From positions 1 to 33,712 of the forward strand of contig CAMBYG010000014.1 of assembly GCA_945872085.1 (NCBI GenBank): a DNA stretch of 33,712 nucleotides, read 5' to 3'. Position 1 is the first letter of the stretch, and every line of letters starts with the position of its first letter. This document shows positions 1 to 6,765 of the stretch, one piece after another. The stretch comes from Chitinophaga pinensis. GTDB lineage: Bacteria; Bacteroidota; Bacteroidia; Chitinophagales; Chitinophagaceae. The notes beneath the pieces were generated by a model. It saw only the letters and a list, made by a program, of their open reading frames with translations, made no database searches and was not told the origin of the DNA. Made by a program: the position numbers and the translations under genes.

Positions 1-1567
1 TAGTATAATTTCCAGGGAAATCATTAACAACCCCTTCGCCTTCAAAAACAAATAAATGATCTACTAGTTTATCCATAAAATAGCGATCGTGACTAACCAG
101 TAATAAACATCCTTGATAATCCATTAAGAAATTTTCAAGCACATTTAAAGTTGCCAAATCTAAATCATTCGTTGGTTCGTCTAAGATTAGAAAATTAGGA
201 TTTTTAAATAGTACCGCTAATAATTGAAGGCGTTTTTTTTCGCCTCCACTTAGTTTTGAAATATAGGTATATTGTTGGTCTGGACTAAATAAGAAGAGTT
301 GCAAAAATTGAGCAGCGCTCAAGGAACCGCCTTTAGCTAATGGGAAGTTCTCGGCAATATTTTTCACATATTCTATTACCCGCATATCTTCTTTAATTTC
401 CAAACCTTGTTGCGAGAAATTTCCAAATACAATGGTTTCGCCTATGTTTATTTTGCCACTATCTGCAGGTTCTAAATTTTGAAGCATTTGAAGAAAGGTA
501 GATTTACCAGTCCCATTTTGACCAACAATGCCCACTCGTTCACCTCTTTTGAAGGTGTAATCAAAGCCGGTCAGAATTTTTTTCTCGCCAAAACTTTTAT
601 AAACCTTTTTAAACTCAGCTACTTTGCCGCCAAGTCTGCTCATCTTCATTTCAAGCTGCACCTTTTCATCTATAATTTTTTGTTTAGCTTTCGCTTCTAC
701 TTCATAAAAATTATCTTCTCTGCTTTTAGATTTTGTGGTACGCGCTTTGGGTTGTTTGCGCATCCATTCTAGCTCTTTACGGTACGTATTTTTAGCTTTA
801 TCGATGCTCGCTGCTTGGTTTTCGATGCGTGCCGCTTTCTTCTCTATATAGTTTTCATAATCTCCTTTGTAAACGAACAAATCCGATTCGTCCAATTCCC
901 ATATTTCCTCACAAACAGCATCTAGAAAATAACGATCATGAGAAACGAGTAAAAGGGTAACTTTTTCTTGATTTAAGTAATGTTCTAACCATTCAATCAT
1001 TTCTACGTCTAAATGATTTGTGGGCTCATCCATGATGAGCAGTACATGTTTGTGTTCAAATCCTATATTAATAAGGGTTTGTGCGAGCGCTACGCGTTTG
1101 CGCTGACCACCCGATAAGGTGCTTACCAATTGATCATAATGATGAATCCTTAATTTGCCAAGTATTTGTTTCACTTTGGTGTCAAAGTCCCAAGCATTTA
1201 GTTCGTCCATTTTTTCAATGGCGTTACTAATGGCATCTGCATCTTCTGCCTCGCAAGCCAGTTCGTATGCTTTAATAATTTCAATGCTAGGGTGATTGAA
1301 ATTAAAAATATTATCGATGATTGATTTAGACTCGTCAAAAATTGGTTCTTGTTCAAATAAGGCGATGCTCACATCTTTATGAATCCAAACCGTGCCGCTA
1401 TCAGCGTGTTCTTTATTAGCTAATATTTTTAGTAGGGTTGATTTCCCACTTCCATTTTTTGCTATAAAAGCAATTTTATCACCTTCACTAATATGAAATG
1501 AAATTTCTTTAAATAAAGGCTTTGTACCAAAAGATTTACTTAAGTTTTCGACTGAAACGTAATGCAT
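1..1567 (-). CDS. ABC-F family ATPase (Uup/EttA-like), 3' end outside window
   Basis: About 522 residues are visible, starting at ATG 1567-1565 (MHYVSVENLSKSFG) and running off the left edge; family members are usually 620-640 residues, so only a C-terminal part is missing. Two ABC ATPase domains are joined by a basic, coiled linker (KAKNTYRKELEWMRKQPKAR). Domain 1 has a Walker A at residues 36-43 (AKNGSGKS, first Gly replaced by Ala), LSGGQRKR and Walker B LLIMDEPTNHLD. Domain 2 has GQNGTGKS, LSGGEKKR and LILDEPTNDLD. No membrane segments are seen. ABC-F proteins act on ribosomes, as translation factors or antibiotic protection factors; the linker with WMRKQPKAR is typical of the Uup branch. 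Exact role is not decidable here. The family call is firm, the subfamily less so. Confidence 0.93.
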   Translation of the reverse strand, partial: MHYVSVENLSKSFGTKPLFKEISFHISEGDKIAFIAKNGSGKSTLLKILANKEHADSGTVWIHKDVSIALFEQEPIFDESKSIIDNIFNFNHPSIEIIKAYELACEAEDADAISNAIEKMDELNAWDFDTKVKQILGKLRIHHYDQLVSTLSGGQRKRVALAQTLINIGFEHKHVLLIMDEPTNHLDVEMIEWLEHYLNQEKVTLLLVSHDRYFLDAVCEEIWELDESDLFVYKGDYENYIEKKAARIENQAASIDKAKNTYRKELEWMRKQPKARTTKSKSREDNFYEVEAKAKQKIIDEKVQLEMKMSRLGGKVAEFKKVYKSFGEKKILTGFDYTFKRGERVGIVGQNGTGKSTFLQMLQNLEPADSGKINIGETIVFGNFSQQGLEIKEDMRVIEYVKNIAENFPLAKGGSLSAAQFLQLFLFSPDQQYTYISKLSGGEKKRLQLLAVLFKNPNFLILDEPTNDLDLATLNVLENFLMDYQGCLLLVSHDRYFMDKLVDHLFVFEGEGVVNDFPGNYT

Positions 1568-1573
1568 AGGGTG

Positions 1574-1581
1574 CAAATCTA
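1574..1581 (-). promoter_or_regulatory. Candidate -7 element of the ABC-F gene
   Basis: On the minus strand this reads TAGATTTG, matching the Bacteroidota -7 consensus TAnnTTTG. It lies only 6 bases before the ATG at 1567, so the transcript would be nearly leaderless. No TTG -33 box is seen at the usual 19-22 base spacing. Confidence 0.35.
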
Positions 1582-1655
1582 CTATTATAAGTGTAAAGTA
1601 TAGGTATGATAGCGCAAGGATAGGAGATATTTATTAAAAAAAAACACTAATTATT

Positions 1656-1685
1656 TTGCAATTTTCAATTTCTTAACTACTTTTG
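1656..1685 (+). promoter_or_regulatory. Promoter of the tRNA-tuf transcription unit
   Basis: A TTG at 1656-1658 (within TTTTG), a 19-base spacer and TACTTTTG at 1678-1685 match the Bacteroidota sigma consensus TTG-N19-TAnnTTTG. It sits about 40 bases before the first tRNA and is the best-formed promoter seen in the window, as expected for a stable-RNA and EF-Tu unit. Confidence 0.75.
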
Positions 1686-1727
1686 CAGTCCAAAATTGAA
1701 TTAAGAGTTCTTTTAAATAAGTGATTA

Positions 1728-1800
1728 GCCACTTTAGCTCAGATGGTAGAGCAACTGATTTGTAATCAGTAGGTCGCTGGTTCGATTCCGGCAAGTGGCT
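1728..1800 (+). tRNA. tRNA-Thr (UGU)
   Basis: 73 bases with acceptor stem GCCACTT/AAGTGGC, T-loop TTCGATT and anticodon loop TTTGTAA, anticodon TGT at 1761-1763. The 3' CCA is not encoded. First gene of a four-tRNA cluster ahead of tuf. Confidence 0.97.
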
Positions 1801-1859
1801 CGTTTTAAGTTTCTTAAATTCACACTTTTGGATGGGAATTTTTGACTTTTTACAAGGCT

Positions 1860-1943
1860 GGGCACATTCCACAAGCGGCCAACGTGAGCAGACTGTAAAT
1901 CTGCCGTCTTTCGACTTCGGAGGTTCGAATCCTCCTGTGCCCA
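1860..1943 (+). tRNA. tRNA-Tyr (GUA)
   Basis: 84 bases with a long variable arm (class II), acceptor stem GGGCACA/TGTGCCC, anticodon loop CTGTAAA with GTA at 1895-1897, and T-loop TTCGAAT. Discriminator base is A; CCA is not encoded. Confidence 0.97.
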
Positions 1944-1944
1944 C

Positions 1945-1998
1945 AAAATTGCTGAATTGGGAAGCAGCAATTTTCCAACATTTAAACTTTAAATGTTG
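1945..1998 (+). other. Two perfect hairpins in the tRNA-Tyr/tRNA-Gly spacer
   Basis: Hairpin 1 pairs AAAATTGCTG (1945-1954) with CAGCAATTTT (1965-1974) around a 10-base loop. Hairpin 2 pairs CAACATTTAA with TTAAATGTTG (within 1976-1998), with almost no loop. Together they fill most of the 65-base spacer. They may guide precursor processing or act as weak terminators; neither has a clean U-run at its 3' side. Confidence 0.6.
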
Positions 1999-2008
1999 TT
2001 TTTAAATT

Positions 2009-2081
2009 GCGGGAGTAGCTCAGTTGGTAGAGCGACAGCCTTCCAAGCTGTAGGTCGCGGGTTCGAGCCTCGTCTCCCGCT
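2009..2081 (+). tRNA. tRNA-Gly (UCC)
   Basis: 73 bases with acceptor stem GCGGGAG/CTCCCGC, anticodon loop CTTCCAA with TCC at 2042-2044, and T-loop TTCGAGC. Discriminator base is T; CCA is not encoded. Confidence 0.97.
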
Positions 2082-2093
2082 CACGATTTAATT

Positions 2094-2125
2094 TTTCGGC
2101 TCACCTTAAGGGTGCTATGCCGAAA
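2094..2125 (+). other. Hairpin in the tRNA-Gly/tRNA-Thr spacer
   Basis: An outer stem TTTCGGC/GCCGAAA (2094-2100 with 2119-2125) encloses an inner stem CACC/GGTG (2102-2105 with 2111-2114). It is followed by TTTTG, so it could be a processing signal or a partial terminator. Downstream tRNA and tuf have no clear promoter of their own, which favours processing. Confidence 0.5.
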
Positions 2126-2157
2126 TTTTGAGCGTATTAGAAGTTCTTTACATAGCA

Positions 2158-2229
<72 letters not shown>

Positions 2230-2270
2230 CACTAAGCATACAATTAGCAACTGTGAACTATTAAAATTGG

Positions 2271-2292
2271 AATCAGTGCCGCAAGGCAGATT
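2271..2292 (+). promoter_or_regulatory. GNRA-loop hairpin in the tuf leader
   Basis: In the tuf leader, TGCC and GGCA pair around a GCAA tetraloop (2277-2288). AATC (2271-2274) and GATT (2289-2292) extend the stem across a two-base bulge (AG). It ends 46 bases before the tuf ATG. A role in tRNA/mRNA processing or in EF-Tu control is possible but inferred only from position and shape. Confidence 0.4.
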
Positions 2293-2338
2293 TATAAATT
2301 GTAAATTTTTTAAAAATAATTTCTTAAAAACAAATAAC

Positions 2339-3526
2339 ATGGCAAAAGAGACCTTCAAGAGGGAGAAACCTCACGTAAACATCGGAACCATCGGACACGT
2401 AGACCATGGTAAAACAACTTTAACTGCAGCAATCACCTCTATTTTGGCAAACAAAGGTTTGGCAGAAAAAAGAGGTTATGATGAGATTGATGCCGCTCCA
2501 GAAGAAAAAGAGCGTGGTATTACTATCAACACTGCACACGTTGAGTATGAAACAGTTAGCCGTCACTACGCGCACGTAGATTGTCCTGGTCACGCTGACT
2601 ATGTAAAAAACATGATTACTGGTGCTGCTCAAATGGACGGTGCTATTCTTGTAGTTGCTTCTACAGATGGTCCTATGCCACAAACAAGAGAGCATATCTT
2701 ACTTGCTAAACAAGTAGGTGTTCCTAAAATCGTTGTATTCATGAACAAAGTAGATCTTGTTGATGATTTAGAGATTTTAGAATTAGTAGAAATGGAAATT
2801 CGTGAGTTGTTAACTAAAAATGGTTTTGACGGTGATAATACCCCAATCATTAAAGGTTCTGCAACTGGCGCTTTAGCTGGCGATCCACAATGGGTTGCTG
2901 CTATCGATGAGTTAATGGATGCAGTAGATGCATATATCCCATTACCTCCTCGTCCAGTAGATCAACCATTCTTGATGTCTGTTGAGGACGTATTTACGAT
3001 CACTGGTCGTGGTACTGTTGCTACAGGTCGTATCGAGCGTGGTGTGCTTAAAGTTGGTGATAACGTAGAAATCGTTGGTTTCAACGAAGACGCTTTAACG
3101 TCTACTTGTACAGGTGTTGAGATGTTCAAAAAATTATTGGACAGAGGTGAAGCTGGTGATAACGCTGGTATCTTATTACGTGGTATTGAGAAAACTCAAA
3201 TCCGTCGTGGTATGGTTATCTGTGCTCCAAAATCAATCACTCCACACACTGAATTTAAAGGTGAAGTTTACGTATTAAGTAAAGATGAAGGTGGACGTCA
3301 CACTCCATTCTTTAATAAATACCGACCTCAGTTCTACTTCCGTACTACGGACGTAACTGGTGAGTGTATGTTACCTGCAGGTGTAGAAATGGTTATGCCT
3401 GGTGACAATGTGAACTTATCTGTAAAATTAATCGCTCCAATTGCGATGGATAAAGGTCTTAAATTCGCGATTCGTGAAGGTGGCCGTACAGTAGGTGCTG
3501 GTCAAGTAACAGAGATCATCAAATAA
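2339..3526 (+). CDS. tuf: Elongation factor Tu
   Basis: 395 residues, full length. EF-Tu carries aminoacyl-tRNA to the ribosome in a GTP-dependent way. Visible motifs are the P-loop GHVDHGKT (residues 19-26), the switch region with [18 protein letters not shown] near 81 and NKVD near 136, followed by the two beta-barrel domains ending in VTEIIK. The ATG at 2339 ([10 protein letters not shown]) is chosen over an upstream in-frame TTG at 2267 because the intervening residues match no EF-Tu and cover the leader hairpin. Codon choice is strongly biased (GGT, CGT, GTA, CCA), as in highly expressed genes. It is probably cotranscribed with the four tRNAs upstream and ends at its own hairpin. Confidence 0.99.
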   Translation: MAKETFKREKPHVNIGTIGHVDHGKTTLTAAITSILANKGLAEKRGYDEIDAAPEEKERGITINTAHVEYETVSRHYAHVDCPGHADYVKNMITGAAQMDGAILVVASTDGPMPQTREHILLAKQVGVPKIVVFMNKVDLVDDLEILELVEMEIRELLTKNGFDGDNTPIIKGSATGALAGDPQWVAAIDELMDAVDAYIPLPPRPVDQPFLMSVEDVFTITGRGTVATGRIERGVLKVGDNVEIVGFNEDALTSTCTGVEMFKKLLDRGEAGDNAGILLRGIEKTQIRRGMVICAPKSITPHTEFKGEVYVLSKDEGGRHTPFFNKYRPQFYFRTTDVTGECMLPAGVEMVMPGDNVNLSVKLIAPIAMDKGLKFAIREGGRTVGAGQVTEIIK

Positions 3527-3532
3527 ATTCCT

Positions 3533-3565
3533 GAATGCATGAGTTATTCGTAACTCATGCATTTT
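3533..3565 (+). terminator. tuf terminator-like hairpin with UUCG loop
   Basis: A perfect 13-bp stem (AATGCATGAGTTA, 3534-3546, with 3551-3563) closed by TTCG and followed by a short T run. The UUCG tetraloop is very stable. It separates tuf from the tRNA-Trp/secE/nusG unit, although readthrough cannot be excluded. Confidence 0.7.
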
Positions 3566-3604
3566 CAATAAAATAGAAATTCATTAGTGGTTTGATTTTC
3601 AAAT

Positions 3605-3612
3605 TACTTTTG
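3605..3612 (+). promoter_or_regulatory. -7 element ahead of tRNA-Trp
   Basis: TACTTTTG is identical to the -7 box of the tRNA cluster at 1678-1685 and lies 16 bases before the tRNA-Trp. A TTTG at 3591-3594 is too close to be its -33 box. Together with the tuf terminator it suggests that trpT-secE-nusG can start separately. Confidence 0.45.
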
Positions 3613-3628
3613 AATTTTTATTTTTCTT

Positions 3629-3699
3629 ACGGGAATAGTTCAACGGTAGAATAGAGGTCTCCAAAACCTTTGATCGTGGTTCGAATCCGCGTTCCCGTG
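3629..3699 (+). tRNA. tRNA-Trp (CCA)
   Basis: 71 bases with acceptor stem ACGGGAA/TTCCCGT, anticodon loop CTCCAAA with CCA at 3661-3663, and T-loop TTCGAAT. Discriminator base is G. The position between tuf and secE is the conserved one in many bacteria. Confidence 0.97.
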
Positions 3700-3766
3700 C
3701 ATTTACAACTTGTATTTCTTTTTTTTGTACATTTACAACAATAGAAATAATTAAAAAAACAGTATC

Positions 3767-3964
3767 ATGAGTAAATTTGGAAATTATATACAAGCTGCCT
3801 ACGATGAGTTAGTTCATAAAGTAAACTGGCCTACTTGGTCTGAATTACAACAAACTACGTTGATTGTATTAGCTGCTTTAGCTTTGATTACCGTATTGAT
3901 TCTAGGAATGGATGTAAGCTCTGATGTAGTTTTACGTTTCATTTATAACATATTAGGTAAATAA
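3767..3964 (+). CDS. secE: Preprotein translocase subunit SecE
   Basis: 65 residues, the short single-span form of SecE. The N-terminal amphipathic part (YIQAAYDELVHKVNWPTWSE) carries the conserved WPTW motif, and one transmembrane helix follows (about residues 28-50). SecE clamps the two halves of SecY in the inner-membrane Sec translocon. It lies between tRNA-Trp and nusG, 11 bases before nusG, in the conserved trpT-secE-nusG order. The direct repeat CATTTACAAC (3700-3709 and 3730-3739) occurs in its leader, with no evident function. Confidence 0.95.
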   Translation: MSKFGNYIQAAYDELVHKVNWPTWSELQQTTLIVLAALALITVLILGMDVSSDVVLRFIYNILGK

Positions 3965-3975
3965 AATTTAACACT

Positions 3976-4539
3976 ATGAGTGAAATGGTAGAAACCCAAG
4001 ATACCAAGTGGTATGTGCTACGTGTGGTGAGTGGTAAAGAAAAGAAAGTAAAAGAATACTTAGATAAAGAAATTCGTTTAAGTGGATGGAGTGCTATAAT
4101 TCTTCAAGTATTTTGCCCAGTGGAAAAAATATTTAAAGTAGTAGGGGGTAAAAAAGCACTTCGCGAAAAAATTCAATATCCTGGATACTTAATGTTGGAA
4201 GCATCTGGCGGAAAGCTTAAAGACGATATCATACAAACAATCAAAAATATTACGGGCGTTATTCACTTCTTAGGTAAAGAAAATCCAATTGCTTTACGTA
4301 AACAAGAAGTAAGTAAAATGTTTGGCAAATTAGACGAAGTAAGTGAAAATGGTATCGGATTCTCTGAGCCGTTTATTGTTGGTGAAACAGTAAAAATCAT
4401 CGATGGTCCATTTAATGAATTTAATGGTAGTATTGAAGAGGTTCAGGAAGAAAAGAAAAAATTAAAAGTAGTTGTGAAAATTTTTGGAAGAGCTACTCCA
4501 GTAGAATTAAATTACATGCAAGTAGAGAAAATTGCATAG
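3976..4539 (+). CDS. nusG: Transcription termination/antitermination factor NusG
   Basis: 187 residues. The N-terminal NGN domain (WYVLRVVSGKEKKVKEYL near residues 12-30, through about 120) binds RNA polymerase. The C-terminal KOW domain (GETVKIIDGPFNEFNGSIEEV, about 135-187) contacts NusE or Rho. It lies 11 bases after secE and is very likely cotranscribed with it. The next gene is not rplK: a strong terminator follows directly, and then a minus-strand gene. The protein itself looks standard. Confidence 0.97.
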   Translation: MSEMVETQDTKWYVLRVVSGKEKKVKEYLDKEIRLSGWSAIILQVFCPVEKIFKVVGGKKALREKIQYPGYLMLEASGGKLKDDIIQTIKNITGVIHFLGKENPIALRKQEVSKMFGKLDEVSENGIGFSEPFIVGETVKIIDGPFNEFNGSIEEVQEEKKKLKVVVKIFGRATPVELNYMQVEKIA

Positions 4540-4557
4540 ATCGAATAAGCATAAACG

Positions 4558-4589
4558 AAAAGGGCTTCAACAATGTTGAAGCCCTTTTT
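4558..4589. terminator. Bidirectional terminator, nusG / porT
   Basis: GGGCTTCAAC (4562-4571), loop AAT, GTTGAAGCCC (4575-4584), flanked by an A run on the left and TTTTT on the right. It serves nusG on the plus strand and, because of the flanking A run, porT on the minus strand. Confidence 0.9.
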
Positions 4590-4606
4590 ATTTGAAGTGC
4601 TTTATA

Positions 4607-5311
4607 TTATCCTTGTAAGTGTATACTAATTACTATGCTACGCGTGTTTAGCTGGTCTATAGCATTGGTAAGCGGAATATTTTTATCTTTATATATTTGA
4701 TTCATCAAGCCTTGACTTAATTTGATCTCAGGAGCAAATATAAAATTAGGGTTATAAAATTCAAAACCCATTCCAAACTCATAGCCCAAATCATTTGGTT
4801 TTACTTTAATATATTCGTCATTTCTTTTTGATCGCGCATTGGCAGCCATATCATAATCATATTTGGCACCTAACAACACATAGAATCTAAAATTGCGAAT
4901 ACGCTCACTTTTGAATTTTAATTGTAAGGGAATGTGAACGTAAATAGATTCAATTGATTTTGTTACGATTGTGTCATAGCCAATTTTATTAAAATCTAAT
5001 CGCTTTTCAGAAAAACTCAAAGAAGGAACTAATCGTAAGTCGATAAATTTAGTGAGCTTAAGATTACCCATGAGCCCAAGGTTAAAACCAGGAGACCAAG
5101 AAGGTAATATGCGCATAAATGTATCGGTATTTACAAAGCTCGATGTGTAGGATGCCTGATAGGTAGCAAAATTCAAACCAAAGGTAAGCCCAAAATAATA
5201 TTTCTTTTGATCATGATCGGGCAAGTTTAAAATAAATCGTTGCGCGCGAAGTTCTTGTTGACTTGCAATAAGTAAACAGCAAAGAATTATTATTTTTTTA
5301 ACTAGAGCCAT
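4607..5311 (-). CDS. porT: PorT family type IX secretion system outer-membrane protein
   Basis: 234 residues from ATG 5311. This start gives a signal peptide (MALVKKIIILCCLLIASQ, cleavage near ELRAQ); the longer frame up to 5401 overlaps ubiE and has no signal peptide of its own. The mature part is a predicted outer-membrane beta-barrel with alternating strands (KYYFGLTFGLNFATYQ, IESIYVHIPLQLKFKS, RFYVLLGAKYDYDMA, LGYEFGMGFEF, SIVISIHLQG). PorT is required for T9SS function in Porphyromonas and Flavobacterium. It lies directly downstream of ubiE on the same strand, 55 bases away, and no promoter is seen between them, so cotranscription is likely. The assignment rests on pattern and context. 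Confidence 0.85.
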   Translation of the reverse strand: MALVKKIIILCCLLIASQQELRAQRFILNLPDHDQKKYYFGLTFGLNFATYQASYTSSFVNTDTFMRILPSWSPGFNLGLMGNLKLTKFIDLRLVPSLSFSEKRLDFNKIGYDTIVTKSIESIYVHIPLQLKFKSERIRNFRFYVLLGAKYDYDMAANARSKRNDEYIKVKPNDLGYEFGMGFEFYNPNFIFAPEIKLSQGLMNQIYKDKNIPLTNAIDQLNTRSIVISIHLQG

Positions 5312-5366
5312 TATGACGTTGAATCTTAAGGTGAATTTACAAATAATTAACGTGATTTTAAAACGT

Positions 5367-6116
5367 TTATTTTGTAGCCGTATACAAAGTAGTGATGCCA
5401 AAACTTAAGGGTTTTGCTTGGACATCTTTAAAGCCAGCTTCTTCTAATATGGCACAAAAAGTTGCCCCTTCGGGAAATGCTTGTACGCTAGCCGGTAAAT
5501 AAGTATACGCCTTATTATCTTTAGATCCAAGTTTGCCAATGCCGGGCAAGATATACTTAAAATAAAATTGATACAATTGTTTTATAGGTGTTTTTTGAGG
5601 ATGCGAAAATTCTAGAATAGCTAAGCGGCCGCCAGATCTAAGCACACGATTCATTTCTTTTAGGCCGGCCTCTAAGTTTTCAAAATTTCTTACTCCATAG
5701 GCACACGTTACCGCATCAAAATAATTTTCTTGAAATTGAATAGCCTCACTATCACCCAATAATAATTGTATTTGTTCTGTTTTTTTAACCGTTTCAATTT
5801 TAATTCTACCAACAGCCAACATTTGTTCTGCAATATCAATACCAATAATATGCTGTGGGTTTAGGGTAGCGGCTTGTAAGGCTAAATCGGCAGTGCCGGT
5901 GGCTACATCTAAAATTCTTTGAGGATGACAAGACTGTATAGAAGCAATTGCTTTTTTACGCCAAATTTTATCGATGCCAACCGATAAAATACGGTTTAAG
6001 AAATCATATTTTTTAGCAATGTTGTTAAACATGTCTGCTACTTGATTTTTCTTGCTTAAATTTGAGCTCGCATCTGGAACTACAACTTTTCTATTTTGAT
6101 TTGAATTAGGTTGCAT
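5367..6116 (-). CDS. ubiE: Demethylmenaquinone methyltransferase (UbiE/MenG)
   Basis: 249 residues from ATG 6116 (MQPNSNQNRKVVVPDA). The enzyme transfers a methyl group from S-adenosylmethionine to demethylmenaquinone, the last step of menaquinone synthesis. Visible are the family N-terminus (VADMFNNIAKKYDFLNRILSVGIDKIWRKKA), SAM-binding motif I ILDVATGTADLAL (about residues 68-80), the later motif AVTCAYGVRNFENLEAGLKE and the post-motif RVLRSGGRLAILEFSHP. The open frame continues upstream to 6332, but that part is antisense to engB and matches nothing. It is divergent from engB with only 28 bases between the two starts, and porT follows. Confidence 0.95.
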   Translation of the reverse strand: MQPNSNQNRKVVVPDASSNLSKKNQVADMFNNIAKKYDFLNRILSVGIDKIWRKKAIASIQSCHPQRILDVATGTADLALQAATLNPQHIIGIDIAEQMLAVGRIKIETVKKTEQIQLLLGDSEAIQFQENYFDAVTCAYGVRNFENLEAGLKEMNRVLRSGGRLAILEFSHPQKTPIKQLYQFYFKYILPGIGKLGSKDNKAYTYLPASVQAFPEGATFCAILEEAGFKDVQAKPLSFGITTLYTATK

Positions 6117-6122
6117 GGTGTG

Positions 6123-6130
6123 CAAAAATA
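6123..6130 (-). promoter_or_regulatory. Candidate -7 element of ubiE
   Basis: Minus-strand TATTTTTG matches TAnnTTTG and sits 6 bases ahead of the ubiE ATG, implying a leaderless or nearly leaderless transcript. Any -33 box would lie inside engB and none is obvious. Confidence 0.35.
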
Positions 6131-6144
6131 AGCTACATTTATCA

Positions 6145-6765
6145 ATGGACATAAAATCTGCCACATATTTAATTAGTAATGTTCGAGTCGACGCTTGTCC
6201 GACGCCTGATATGCCTGAATTTGCCTTTATTGGGCGAAGTAATGTAGGTAAGTCATCTTTGATCAACATGCTAACGAGCTCTACTAAGTTAGCCAAAGTA
6301 TCTTCCAATCCAGGTAAAACACAAACCATCAATCATTTTATAATCAATAAAAATTGGTATCTCGTAGATTTGCCAGGTTATGGTTATGCAAAAGTATCGC
6401 AAACGCAAAGAGCGGCTTGGCAAAAAATTATAGCTAACTATTTGCAAAAAAGAGAAAACTTAGTTACGGTATTTGTATTGATTGATGTGCGCTTAAAACC
6501 ACAAAAAAACGATTTAGATTTTTTAGCACAATTGGGGGAGTGGAAAGTTCCTTTCAATATCGTATTTACTAAAGCAGATAAAATTACCCAACGAGAAGCA
6601 TCTAAAAATGCAAAACAGTTTATAGAAACCATGCGCCAAGAGTGGCAATTTATTCCTAGGAGTTTTATAACGAGTACGGTAAAACATTTAGGGAAAAAAG
6701 AATTGTTGGGCTATTTAGACGAAATGATTTTTGATTGGCATAACCCTGAAGCAGAAGAGCTTTAG
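6145..6765 (+). CDS. engB: Ribosome biogenesis GTP-binding protein YihA/YsxC (EngB)
   Basis: 206 residues from ATG 6145 (MDIKSATYLISNVRVDACP). Earlier in-frame codons overlap ubiE and match nothing. G1 is GRSNVGKSS (residues 30-38), G2 lies in the NPGKTQTINHF region, G3 is DLPGYGYAK and G4 is TKAD. The family GTPase acts in 50S subunit assembly. Its stop codon overlaps that of the convergent GH3 gene (6762-6765), so no terminator fits between them. Confidence 0.96.
   Translation: MDIKSATYLISNVRVDACPTPDMPEFAFIGRSNVGKSSLINMLTSSTKLAKVSSNPGKTQTINHFIINKNWYLVDLPGYGYAKVSQTQRAAWQKIIANYLQKRENLVTVFVLIDVRLKPQKNDLDFLAQLGEWKVPFNIVFTKADKITQREASKNAKQFIETMRQEWQFIPRSFITSTVKHLGKKELLGYLDEMIFDWHNPEAEEL

Noticed and set aside
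1651-1970. Minus-strand open frames of 97 and 78 codons across the tRNA cluster
   Set aside because: They are antisense to tRNA-Thr and tRNA-Tyr; their translations are reversed tRNA sequence.
2267-2338. N-terminal extension of EF-Tu from an upstream TTG
   Set aside because: The residues match no EF-Tu and cover the leader hairpin; [10 protein letters not shown] at 2339 is the family start.
2420-2850. Antisense open frames inside tuf
   Set aside because: Shadows of a strongly codon-biased gene; no start context or family features.
3700-3739. Direct repeat CATTTACAAC (two copies, 30 bases apart) before secE
   Set aside because: Short, AT-rich and without further structure; could be chance or a minor duplication.
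6117-6332. Long upstream extension of the ubiE frame
   Set aside because: It is antisense to the engB coding region and has no family similarity.
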